Part shown: piece by piece, positions 25,643-33,338 of the stretch
Position numbering within the stretch: position 1 is the stretch's first letter
Layout of the letters: each line of letters begins with the position of its first letter
Origin: Pseudoxanthomonas dokdonensis
GTDB lineage: Bacteria > Pseudomonadota > Gammaproteobacteria > Xanthomonadales > Xanthomonadaceae
Assembly (NCBI RefSeq): GCF_001431405.1
Contig: NZ_LDJL01000016.1
Span: 40,389 to 104,388, forward strand
Direction of reading: 5' to 3'
Length of the DNA stretch: 64,000 nt
Translations under genes and position numbers: made by a program
Notes under the pieces: model-generated
What the model was told of the DNA's origin: nothing
What the model saw: the letters and a program-made list of their open reading frames with translations, nothing else
The model's database searches: none

Positions 25643-27049
25643 ATGACCTGCCGCACCCGCTTTGCCCCCAGCCCCACCGGTTACCTGCACATCGGCGGCG
25701 CCCGTACCGCGTTGTACTGCTGGCTGGAGGCGCGCCATCGCGGCGGCGAGTTCATCCTGCGCATCGAAGACACCGACCGCGAACGCAGCACCCAGGCCGC
25801 GATTGACGCCATCCTCGAAGCGATGGACTGGCTGGGACTGGATTACGACCAAGGCCCGATCTACCAGACCCAGCGCCTGTCGCGTTACCAGGAAGTGGCC
25901 GAGCAGCTGCTGGCGCAGGGCAAGGCCTATTACGCCTACGAAAGCCGGGAAGAGCTGGACGCGATGCGCGAAGCGGCGATGGCCAGGCAGGAGAAGCCGC
26001 GCTACAACGGAGCGGCGCGCGATCTCGAACTGCCGCGCCGTGACGACCCCAACCGGGTGATCCGCTTCAAGAACCCGCTGCAGGGCAGCGTGGTGTTCGA
26101 GGATCGGATCAAGGGCCGCATCGAAATCAGCAACAGCGAGCTGGATGACATGGTCATCTTCCGTCCGGATGGCTACCCGACCTACAACTTCGCGGTGGTG
26201 GTCGATGACATGGACATGGGTATTACCGACGTCATCCGCGGCGACGATCACATCAACAACACCCCGCGCCAGATCAACATCTACCAGGCGCTGGGCGCAG
26301 CGGTGCCGCTGTTTTCGCACATGCCGCTGATCCTGGACGAACAGGGCGCCAAACTGTCCAAGCGCACTGGCGCCGCCGACGTCAACCAGTATCGCGACGC
26401 CGGCTATCTGCCGCATGCGCTGATCAATTACCTGGCCCGGCTGGGCTGGTCGCATGGCGATCAGGAACTGTTCTCGCGGCAGGAACTGATCGATCTGTTT
26501 TCGGTCGAGAACGTCAATTCCAAGGCCGCCCGCCTGGACATGGCCAAGCTGGGCTGGGTCAACCAGCATTACCTGAAGAGCGATGACCCGGCCAGCATCG
26601 CCCCGCAACTACAGTGGCAACTGGAAAAACTGGGGCTGGATGTCAGCCACGGCCCGCAACCGGCCGACGTGGTGATAGCGCTGCGGGACCGGGTGCAGAC
26701 GCTGAAGGAGATGGCTGAACGTGCGGCGGTCTGGTATTTGCCGCTGGAGCATTACGACGAGGCCGCGGTGGCCAAGCACTTCACCGCCGCCGCGCAGGCG
26801 CCGCTGGCCAAGGCCCGTGAGGTGCTGGCCGCGCTCGGCGAGTGGTCGGCTGAATCGGTATCGACGGCGCTGCACGATGCCGCTTCGGCACTGGCCATTG
26901 GCATGGGCAAGGTCGCACAACCGCTGCGGGTGGCCATCACCGGTACCCAGGTGAGCCCGGATATTTCGCAGACGGTCTACCTGGCCGGGCGCGAGCAGGC
27001 CTTGAAACGCATTGATGCAGCACTCATCAAGATAACCGGGACCGCCTGA
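25643..27049 (+). CDS. gltX: Glutamyl-tRNA synthetase
   Basis: 468 residues. Class I signatures: the HIGH motif in [13 protein letters not shown] (about 9-21) and KLSKR near 236. It charges tRNA(Glu) with glutamate. A TAAAAT sequence (25602-25607) is a plausible -10 region. zur follows 11 bases after its stop. Confidence 0.97.
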   Translation: MTCRTRFAPSPTGYLHIGGARTALYCWLEARHRGGEFILRIEDTDRERSTQAAIDAILEAMDWLGLDYDQGPIYQTQRLSRYQEVAEQLLAQGKAYYAYESREELDAMREAAMARQEKPRYNGAARDLELPRRDDPNRVIRFKNPLQGSVVFEDRIKGRIEISNSELDDMVIFRPDGYPTYNFAVVVDDMDMGITDVIRGDDHINNTPRQINIYQALGAAVPLFSHMPLILDEQGAKLSKRTGAADVNQYRDAGYLPHALINYLARLGWSHGDQELFSRQELIDLFSVENVNSKAARLDMAKLGWVNQHYLKSDDPASIAPQLQWQLEKLGLDVSHGPQPADVVIALRDRVQTLKEMAERAAVWYLPLEHYDEAAVAKHFTAAAQAPLAKAREVLAALGEWSAESVSTALHDAASALAIGMGKVAQPLRVAITGTQVSPDISQTVYLAGREQALKRIDAALIKITGTA

Positions 27050-27060
27050 GAAACCATCGC

Positions 27061-27549
27061 ATGCCCAGCAAGCACGCCTGCATCGATCCGCAGCACCACG
27101 TCAGCGACGCCAGTGCGTTCGTGCGCGCGGTCGAGGCGGCGTGCCACGAGCGCGGCCTGCGGCTGACGCCGATCCGCGCCCGCGTACTGGAGCTGATTGC
27201 GCGCACCGGCAAGCCGGTCAAGGCCTATGACCTGCTGGAAATGGTCCGCGCCAGCAAGGGTGCCGGTGCCGATGCGCCGCCAACGGTGTATCGCGCGCTG
27301 GATTTCCTGATGGCCAATGGCTTCGTGCACAAGCTGGAGTCGGTCAACTCGTTCGTCGCCTGCCATCACCCCAGCAGCGAACAACACTCGGTGCCATTCC
27401 TGATCTGCGACAAATGCCACAGCGCGGTCGAGCTGGAGGATCTGGAAGTGGTCAGCCAGCTGGAAGCACGGGCCAAGGCGCTGGGCTTCCAGCCACAGGC
27501 GCAGACCCTGGAAGTGCATGGCCTGTGCGCGCGCTGCGCCAGCGCCTGA
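27061..27549 (+). CDS. zur: Zinc uptake regulator Zur (Fur family)
   Basis: 162 residues. Fur-type winged helix in the first 90 residues (RLTPIRARVLELI, PPTVYRALDFL), then a dimerisation domain with structural zinc cysteines 116/119 in CDKC and 156/159 in CARC. The sensory His-rich part is HHPSSEQHSVPF, and the second Cys pair closes the protein as in E. coli Zur. With zinc bound it represses zinc uptake genes; a Zur-box-like palindrome lies at 32241 between the ZnuD-like receptor and a MerC-like gene, 5 kb away. Co-transcribed with gltX (11-base gap). Confidence 0.93.
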   Translation: MPSKHACIDPQHHVSDASAFVRAVEAACHERGLRLTPIRARVLELIARTGKPVKAYDLLEMVRASKGAGADAPPTVYRALDFLMANGFVHKLESVNSFVACHHPSSEQHSVPFLICDKCHSAVELEDLEVVSQLEARAKALGFQPQAQTLEVHGLCARCASA

Positions 27550-27559
27550 ACCAGAGCGT

Positions 27560-28186
27560 CTATTCGACCGCGTAGCAGCGCAGGAACATCGAGACCGCGC
27601 TGCTGATCAAGCGCTTTTCTTTGGCCTTGCTGAGTGCAGGCTGGCCGAGGCTGATCTGCGGCCAGAATGCGAACCCCTTGATCAGCGCCTGCAGCTGCTG
27701 GGCGGCAAATTCCGCATCATCGATGCGCAGCTTGCCGCTGGCGGCGGCCGCACGTACCCAGCTCAACAATCCTTCTTCCTGATTGCCGAGGCGCTCGAAG
27801 ATCGCTTTGGCCCGCCCGGGTGAGTGGATGCTCTCGGCGATGGCGACCCTTGCCAGCTCAATGAAGCTGGGTTCGCGCAGCAGCGCCAGCTTGGCCGCCA
27901 GCAATTCGGCCAGTTGCCCGTCCAGCGGGCGGCTGGCATCGAACTGCACGTCGCTGGCTGATTCGGCGCGGCTCCACAGCTGCCGCAGGACGGCCGCGAA
28001 CAGCGCTTCCTTGCTCGGGAAGTGGTTGTAGACCGTGCGTTTGGAGACACCGGCGGCGGCGGCGATGCGGTCCATGCTGGTGGCTTCGAAGCCGGCCTGG
28101 CGGAACTCGTCGGCAGCCGCGCGCAGGATGCTGTCCTGCTTGCGTTCGCTGAGGGTCTGACGGCGGGGTGCGGGATTGGAGTTCAT
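27560..28186 (-). CDS. TetR family transcriptional regulator
   Basis: 208 residues. N-terminal helix-turn-helix: ILRAAADEFRQAGFEATSMDRIAAAAGVSKRTVYNHFPSKEALFAAVL, and an all-helical ligand domain resembling the AefR-like C-terminal type. It is divergent from an MBL-fold hydrolase gene, and a TACAC-(6)-GTGTA inverted repeat (28204-28219) lies between them, a likely operator. The arrangement recalls the TetR-type RamR next to romA in enterobacteria, though no ramA-like gene follows. Ligand unknown. Confidence 0.88.
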   Translation of the reverse strand: MNSNPAPRRQTLSERKQDSILRAAADEFRQAGFEATSMDRIAAAAGVSKRTVYNHFPSKEALFAAVLRQLWSRAESASDVQFDASRPLDGQLAELLAAKLALLREPSFIELARVAIAESIHSPGRAKAIFERLGNQEEGLLSWVRAAAASGKLRIDDAEFAAQQLQALIKGFAFWPQISLGQPALSKAKEKRLISSAVSMFLRCYAVE

Positions 28187-28203
28187 GGCCGGTTCAACAA
28201 AAT

Positions 28204-28219
28204 TACACCTGTGAGTGTA
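28204..28219. promoter_or_regulatory. Inverted repeat, probable TetR operator
   Basis: TACAC and GTGTA are separated by CTGTGA in the 100-base region between the TetR gene and the hydrolase gene, 18 bases from the TetR start. Position and symmetry fit a dimeric TetR repressor that would control both genes. Not compared with known operators. Confidence 0.5.
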
Positions 28220-28286
28220 CTTTTCTCTTCTGAAACTATACCGTGCAGTTTACCCGATGCGTGTGCATCATCGCCGACGGTGCCGC

Positions 28287-29432
28287 ATGACGTTCCGAAG
28301 GATCTTCCGTTACAGCCTGCTCACAGGATTAATTGCCGTGTCTCTGCTCACCGCCTTCAGTGCCCGCCGGATAGCCGGCTCCTATCCGGATTCGCCGCAG
28401 TACCAGGCCGATGCCGGCAAATTCCATAATCCAGTGCCGCAGCCGCGTGATGGCGTCGGCAAGATGCTCGGCATCATCTGGAACATGTTGTGGCACAAGC
28501 CGCGTGATGCGACGCCACAGCACCCGCCGTTGCCGTTGCAGCCGCTGACCCGCGCCGATCTGCTGGCGGCACCGGATCGCAGTCTGTTCCGGCTTGGCCA
28601 TTCGACGGTCCTGTTGAAGTTGCGCGGCCAGTTCTGGCTCACCGACCCGGTGTTTTCCGAACGTGCGTCACCGCTGCAGTGGATGGGGCCGAAGCGCTTC
28701 CATGCACCGCCGATCAGCATCGAGGATCTGCCGCCGCTGCAGGCGGTGATCCTGTCGCATGACCACTACGACCATCTGGACCAGGACGCGATCACGCAAC
28801 TGGCAGGCAAGACCCGGCAGTTCGTCACTCCGCTCGGGGTCGGCGACCGGTTGGCCGAGTGGGGCGTGCCGCGCAGGCAGATCCGGCAACTGGACTGGTG
28901 GCAGCAGGTCGATATCGAAGGACTGCGACTGCTGGCGACGCCGGCGCAGCATTTTTCCGGGCGTACGCCGTTTGATGGCAACCAGACACTGTGGGCTTCG
29001 TGGGCGATCATCGACGACGATTTCAAGATTTTCTTCAGCGGTGACAGCGGCTATTTCGACGGTTTCAAGACCATCGGTGAAAAGCTGGGGCCGTTTGATC
29101 TGACCCTGATGGAAACCGGTGCCTACGATCCGCAATGGCCGTACGTACATATGCAGCCGGCGCAGACCCTGCAGGCGCATCTGGATCTGCGTGGCAAGTG
29201 GCTGCTGCCGGTTCACAACGGCACCTTCGATCTGGCCATGCACGACTGGTATGACCCGTTCGAGAAGATAGCCGCGCTGGCGCGGCAGAATGAGGTGTTG
29301 CTGGCGACCCCGGAAATGGGCGAACGGTTGGACATGCAGCAGCCGCAGGCGACCCGCGCATGGTGGCGCTATGCCGATGACGTCGCCGTCGCGGAACCCG
29401 GTCTGGCTGGGACCACCCAACCGTCGCGCTGA
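28287..29432 (+). CDS. MBL-fold metallo-hydrolase (RomA/NAPE-PLD-like)
   Basis: 381 residues from the ATG at 28287; longer in-frame starts exist at 28257 and 28215. Residues 4-24 form an N-terminal membrane anchor or uncleaved signal. The metal-binding loop SHDHYDHLD (about 157-165) is the HxHxDH signature; the next metal sites are TPAQHFSGR, FFSGDSGY and PVHNGTFDLA. The set matches the family of N-acylphosphatidylethanolamine phospholipase D-like/RomA proteins. The substrate is unknown; such genes often sit next to multidrug or lipid-responsive TetR regulators. Confidence 0.88.
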   Translation: MTFRRIFRYSLLTGLIAVSLLTAFSARRIAGSYPDSPQYQADAGKFHNPVPQPRDGVGKMLGIIWNMLWHKPRDATPQHPPLPLQPLTRADLLAAPDRSLFRLGHSTVLLKLRGQFWLTDPVFSERASPLQWMGPKRFHAPPISIEDLPPLQAVILSHDHYDHLDQDAITQLAGKTRQFVTPLGVGDRLAEWGVPRRQIRQLDWWQQVDIEGLRLLATPAQHFSGRTPFDGNQTLWASWAIIDDDFKIFFSGDSGYFDGFKTIGEKLGPFDLTLMETGAYDPQWPYVHMQPAQTLQAHLDLRGKWLLPVHNGTFDLAMHDWYDPFEKIAALARQNEVLLATPEMGERLDMQQPQATRAWWRYADDVAVAEPGLAGTTQPSR

Positions 29433-29456
29433 GGCATCGACACCGGTCTGCCGGCC

Positions 29457-29951
29457 TCAACCGGACAGCCGTGCCATCAGCCACGCGGACAGGTACAGCC
29501 CGAGACCGAATACCGAGTGGGTCAGCAGGCTGCGCAGACGCGCAGCCCCTGGCCGTGGTGTCCGGCGCGAGGCGATCCCCGCACCGAGCGCAGGCTGCAG
29601 GATCAGGAAGGGCAGCAGCACCGTGGCAATGCCAAAGCCGAGACTGGCCGGCAGGGTAGGGGACAGGCGCCAGCCCGGACCGACGATCCAAAGGAAAACA
29701 GCCGCCAGCACCATGCCGGTCAGGTAATGGAAGCCCCAGCCCAGCAGGGCCTCGGCACGAACCGGCGATGCATCGGTGATGCGGCGGTGGCGCAGCCGGC
29801 CATGGCGAAGGTGGCCGATCCATCGGCCGACCAGCGCCCAGTCCAGCGTTGCGATGCCAAAGACCCTGCCAAGCAACCAGGCCCACAGATCCACCAGCGC
29901 GGTGGATCCAGCTCCCAGTGCCACAATCCACGGCAGCGCAAGGCCTTCCAT
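29457..29951 (-). CDS. DUF2938 inner-membrane protein
   Basis: 164 residues, with about five hydrophobic segments and the family's RWIGHLRHGR loop and ALLGWGFHYLTGMVLA stretch. Predicted to be an integral inner-membrane protein; no function is assigned to DUF2938. It lies immediately downstream of, and in the same direction as, the TonB receptor gene (the stop of the receptor is at its start codon, 29951), so the two are likely translated together and it may be part of the zinc/metal response. Confidence 0.75.
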   Translation of the reverse strand: MEGLALPWIVALGAGSTALVDLWAWLLGRVFGIATLDWALVGRWIGHLRHGRLRHRRITDASPVRAEALLGWGFHYLTGMVLAAVFLWIVGPGWRLSPTLPASLGFGIATVLLPFLILQPALGAGIASRRTPRPGAARLRSLLTHSVFGLGLYLSAWLMARLSG

Positions 29952-32209
29952 CAGAAGAACGCGCGAACCCCGAATGCCACGCCGCGGCCGGGCAATGGCG
30001 CCAGTTCCTTCAGGAACGAAGTGTGCACGCGGGCCTCCTCGTCGAGCAGGTTGCTACCATCGACAAACACTTCCCACGCATTGCCGTTACTGGTGTCGAC
30101 GTGCCAGGCCAGGTGGGCGTCGACCAGGGTGTAACCGGGGGTGCTGCTTTCATTGGCGGCGACATGATCCTGATCCGCGTAGCGCACCGCGCCCAGCGAG
30201 GCACGCCAGCCGCCACGCGCCCAGTTGATTTCGCCACCGAGGCGTGAAGGTGCCATCCGCGGCAGGTATCCGCCGCGTTGCAGCTCGACCGTGTAGTCGT
30301 GGTCGTGGTCGCCATGCGGTACCGCGACGTCGATGTCGCGGCTGCCGCTGCCACTCAGTTCGCCACGCACGACGTCGCCGAACACGCGCAGATCCCAGCT
30401 GCCGCTGCTGTTATCGGCGATGGTCCAGTTGACCTCGGCCTCGGCGCCGTTGAATTCGGCGTCATCCTGGGTCCAGACACGCACCGGGCCGCCATCGTCG
30501 ATGCCGGTATCGGCCTGGTAGATGAAATCGTCGAAGCCGACGTGGTAGATCGAAGCGCTCAGGCGCACCGGGCCGGCATGCCAGTGCATGCCAAGTTCGG
30601 CGCGGTTGGCGGTTTCAACATCCAGATTGGGCTGGCCGATTTCGACACTGCCGGTGGCGACGTGCAGGCCGCTGGAATACAGCTCTTCGGCGGTAGGCGC
30701 GCGTTGCGCGCGATCCAGGCCGAACGACAGGCTGAAATCATCGGTGATGCTCCAGCGCATCGACGCCGACAGGCTGTTGGTATCGAAGTCGCGATCCGGT
30801 GCGGCGGTGACGGCGTTGTCGACATCGATCTCGTTCTGGTCATGGCGGGCACCGAGTTCCAGCTTGACCGGCCCGAACTGGCGATCGGCGATCCAGAACA
30901 CACCCGCATCGGTGGATTGCGAAGGCGGCACGAAGGCTTCGTCGCCAATGGCCTCGAAATCGCGGTTGCCCCATTGCACGCCCACCGCGTTGTTCCAGCC
31001 GTTCCACGGCTTGAACACCCCTTCCAGGCGTGCTTCGTCACCGGTGTTGTTGAAGACGGTGCCGACTTCGCTGCCTTCGTATTCGGTATGGGTGTATTCG
31101 GTATGCGCGGCTTTCAGGCGCAGGGTGCTGAACACGCCGGCATCATCGAGTCCGGCACGCAGTTCGCTGCGGCGCTGGTCCATGTCGATGCGGACCGGGC
31201 CTTCTTCCTCGTGCTCCTCGTGGTCATCGTCGTCACCGGCGATGGGGTCGTGATCATGATCTTCCTCGCCATGTTCATGGCTGTGCCCGGGCACGCCGTA
31301 GCGGGTATGGAACATGCTGTAGCTGGCGCCGATGAAGCCGCGGTCGCCGACCCACGACAGGCCGAAGGCGCCGGCATCAGTGCGCACCGCGCTGTTGGGC
31401 AGGGTCCCGTAAGCCTCTTCACCTTCCTCCTCGTGTTCGCCGTGCTCCTCGTGTTCCGCGGCTTCCTGTGCGCGCAGCGTGGCGCTTTCGGCATAGCCGG
31501 GGATGTCGTAATCGCCGGTCTCGCGATGCAGGCCATCAAAATGGAATACCAGATGACCATCGGCGGAGGTGCCGTCCACACGGACCATGCCGGTCTTCTC
31601 GTCATTGACGGTACCGCCGCGCAGCTCGGCACGCCCCTGCAGCGGCTCAGCGGTCGCCGCCTCCGGGATGCGGCCATCGATCACGTTGACCGCGCCGCCG
31701 ATGGCGCCGCTGCCATACAGCAATGTCGCTGGTCCCTTCAGCACTTCGATCTGGTCGGCCAGGAACGGCTCCACGCTGACCGCGTGATCGACGCTGACGG
31801 TGGAGACGTCACCGGTGCCGAGGCCGTCGCTGACCACCTGCACGCGGGCGCCATCGAAGCCACGCACGATCGGACGACCGACGCCGGGGCCGAAATAGGA
31901 CGACTGCACACCGGCGACCTTGCCGAGCGTCTCGCCAATCGAGCTGGCCTTGACCTTGTCCAGCGCCTCGCCGGTCAGGACGGCGACCGGGCGGGTGAGG
32001 TTGTCGACCGTAGACGGCAGCGGGCTGGAACGGACCTCCACCGCATGCAGGTCGACTGGCTGGTGATCGTGGGGTGTGGTTTCCGCAGCGGGGCCGGCAC
32101 TGGCGGTGGCCTGCTCGGCATTGGCTGGCGCGACGCCTGGTCCGAGGGCGACCCCCAGGGCCAGGAACAACAGGGTCTGACGGGGATGACGTGGGGCGAT
32201 CAGGGGCAT
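29951..32209 (-). CDS. znuD: TonB-dependent receptor, ZnuD-like zinc uptake
   Basis: 752 residues. Signal peptide to about residue 31, then His-rich HDHQPV, a plug domain (VQSSYFGPGVGRPIVRGFDG, QIEVLKGPATLLYGSGAIGG), and a beta-barrel to the C-terminal FF. External loops are remarkably rich in His, Glu and Asp: HEEHGEHEEEGEE, HSHEHGEEDHDHD, and HGDHDHDY, as in ZnuD and related zinc receptors that capture metal from surroundings. Energised by TonB at the outer membrane. The Zur-box-like palindrome at 32241 lies 32 bases upstream of the start, which supports zinc-repressed expression. A CopB/other-metal role is the alternative, but the Zur site argues for zinc. Confidence 0.9.
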   Translation of the reverse strand: MPLIAPRHPRQTLLFLALGVALGPGVAPANAEQATASAGPAAETTPHDHQPVDLHAVEVRSSPLPSTVDNLTRPVAVLTGEALDKVKASSIGETLGKVAGVQSSYFGPGVGRPIVRGFDGARVQVVSDGLGTGDVSTVSVDHAVSVEPFLADQIEVLKGPATLLYGSGAIGGAVNVIDGRIPEAATAEPLQGRAELRGGTVNDEKTGMVRVDGTSADGHLVFHFDGLHRETGDYDIPGYAESATLRAQEAAEHEEHGEHEEEGEEAYGTLPNSAVRTDAGAFGLSWVGDRGFIGASYSMFHTRYGVPGHSHEHGEEDHDHDPIAGDDDDHEEHEEEGPVRIDMDQRRSELRAGLDDAGVFSTLRLKAAHTEYTHTEYEGSEVGTVFNNTGDEARLEGVFKPWNGWNNAVGVQWGNRDFEAIGDEAFVPPSQSTDAGVFWIADRQFGPVKLELGARHDQNEIDVDNAVTAAPDRDFDTNSLSASMRWSITDDFSLSFGLDRAQRAPTAEELYSSGLHVATGSVEIGQPNLDVETANRAELGMHWHAGPVRLSASIYHVGFDDFIYQADTGIDDGGPVRVWTQDDAEFNGAEAEVNWTIADNSSGSWDLRVFGDVVRGELSGSGSRDIDVAVPHGDHDHDYTVELQRGGYLPRMAPSRLGGEINWARGGWRASLGAVRYADQDHVAANESSTPGYTLVDAHLAWHVDTSNGNAWEVFVDGSNLLDEEARVHTSFLKELAPLPGRGVAFGVRAFF

Positions 32210-32240
32210 GGGCGATCCGGAGTGGATGAATGAATTCGAA

Positions 32241-32255
32241 TGTTATAATATACCA
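32241..32255. promoter_or_regulatory. Zur box between znuD-like and merC-like genes
   Basis: TGTTATAATATACCA is a near-perfect inverted repeat of TGTTATA around one A, with one mismatch, and closely matches the proteobacterial Zur consensus GTTATAATATAAC. It overlaps TATAAT on the plus strand (32244-32249) and a TATTAT on the minus strand, so Zur bound there would block both divergent genes. The zur gene itself is at 27061. Confidence 0.82.
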
Positions 32256-32295
32256 ATTACATTCACTTCCACCCGCCAGAAGTCATACTTCACCC

Positions 32296-32703
32296 ATGTC
32301 CCCCCATTTCCGTCGCTTGCTGGATCGCCTGGGTGCCACCGGATCCATGATCTGTGCGGTGCATTGCGCGCTCACTCCACTGTTCTTGGCTGCGATTCCA
32401 TCGCTGGGGCTGTCGTTCTGGCTGGGTGATGGTTTCGAGCGTGGCTTCGTGCTGTTCGTGACCGTGCTTGGCCTGTTCAGCCTGATCTGGGGCTATCGCC
32501 GCCACCGTGCCTTCCGCGCGCTGAGCATGCTGCTGGTCGGGCTGGCCACGCTGTGGCTGGGCGTGCTGTATCCGCCGTTCCATGAAGCGGCCGTGCCACA
32601 TGCCATCATCATGACCATCGGCGGCACCCTGGTCGGGCTCGCGCACGTGGTCAACCTGCGCCTCAACCACTGGCACGTGCACGACGCCAGCTGCGCCCAC
32701 TGA
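32296..32703 (+). CDS. MerC-domain small membrane protein
   Basis: 135 residues with four hydrophobic segments and the MerC motif GSMICAVHCALTPL, whose Cys pair (CAVHC) can bind a thiophilic metal. A His-rich end (HWHVHDASCAH) adds further metal ligands. MerC proteins are mercury transporters in mer operons, but no mer genes are here; its position next to a Zur box suggests a zinc-linked role instead. Start at 32296 is preferred; an upstream in-frame ATG at 32230 would lie before the -10 region. Confidence 0.85.
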   Translation: MSPHFRRLLDRLGATGSMICAVHCALTPLFLAAIPSLGLSFWLGDGFERGFVLFVTVLGLFSLIWGYRRHRAFRALSMLLVGLATLWLGVLYPPFHEAAVPHAIIMTIGGTLVGLAHVVNLRLNHWHVHDASCAH

Positions 32704-32708
32704 AACCG

Positions 32709-32920
32709 GTAGAGCGGAGCTTGCTCCGCTGCAGGGCTGGGTAGCGGAGCAAGCTCCGCTCTACGGGAGGGGGCTGGTAGCGGAGCAAGCTCCGCTCTAC
32801 GGGAGGGGCTGGGTAGCGGAGCAAGCTCCGCTCTACGGATGGGGCTGGGTAGCGGAGCAAGCTCCGCTCTACGGGAGGGGGCTGGGTAGCGGAGCAAGCT
32901 CCGCTCTACGGGGCTGGGTC
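32709..32920. repeat. Tandem array of GTAG palindromes, 36-base period
   Basis: One variant copy at 32709 (GTAGAGCGGAGC) is followed by five near-identical units starting at 32741, 32777, 32813, 32849 and 32886. Each unit is GTAGCGGAGCAAGCTCCGCT, then CTAC and a G-rich linker of 11-12 bases. The core AGCGGAGC-AA-GCTCCGCT is a perfect 8-base-pair hairpin. GTAG at the head is the mark of the SMAG/REP family mobilised by RAYT transposases in Stenotrophomonas and relatives. Tandem repetition with a constant linker suggests unequal crossing over or slippage after insertion. Located between the merC-like gene and bTHX, with no coding frame on either strand that is not repeat-derived. Confidence 0.9.
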
Positions 32921-33038
32921 AGGGGCAATTGGGCCCCGCTGTGATAGGCTTTGCGACCTTGCATGAGGCCGTCCATGCCGCGTTTCCGCGGTGGGGCAGG
33001 GCCCGGCAACCGAATCAATCAAATATCAGGAGAACACA

Positions 33039-33215
33039 ATGGGCAAAGGTGATCGCAAGACGGCCAAGGGCAAGCGCTACAACTCCAGCTACGGCAACGC
33101 ACGCAAGCACGTCGTCGCCAAGGCCACGGTAAGCGCCACCGCCACGGCCAAGAAGTCGGTGGTCAAGGCGCCGGCCAAGAAGGCCGTGGCCAAGAAGACC
33201 GCTGCCAAGGCATAA
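33039..33215 (+). CDS. 30S ribosomal protein bTHX with histone-H1-like tail
   Basis: 58 residues. The first 28 (MGKGDRKTAKGKRYNSSYGN and neighbours) match ribosomal protein bTHX (Thx), a small basic protein at the head of the 30S subunit. The remainder is almost only Lys, Ala, Val, Thr and Ser (VVKAPAKKAVAKKTAAKA), resembling histone H1 or AlgP-type tails, and extends well beyond the short T. thermophilus protein. The start at 33039 has a good AGGAGA ribosome site. Single gene with its own terminator, expected to be abundant. Confidence 0.82.
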   Translation: MGKGDRKTAKGKRYNSSYGNARKHVVAKATVSATATAKKSVVKAPAKKAVAKKTAAKA

Positions 33216-33246
33216 GTCGCTTCGACTGGCCACTGGCCTGAACCAC

Positions 33247-33271
33247 AAAACCCCGGCGATGCCGGGGTTTT
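33247..33271 (+). terminator. Rho-independent terminator of bTHX
   Basis: AAAACCCCGGC and GCCGGGGTTTTT pair around a GAT loop 32 bases after the bTHX stop. Confidence 0.9.
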
Positions 33272-33338
33272 TCGTATCCGCGTCGGATCAGATTGTGCCG
33301 TCAGCCGCGGTTGAGGTGGCGTGCCGCCGACACTGTCG

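Noticed and set aside
30278..32233. 651-codon plus-strand frame opposite the TonB receptor
   Set aside because: Shadow of the receptor; its His-rich loops produce long antisense frames. No membrane or catalytic pattern.
32493..32897. Minus-strand frame with 12-residue repeats (RRAELAPLP...)
   Set aside because: The repeats are the translated GTAG palindrome array (36 bases = 12 codons); no start context or conserved domain.
32709..32920. CRISPR array
   Set aside because: The units are directly adjacent with a constant 11-12 base linker, no variable spacers, and no cas genes are near.
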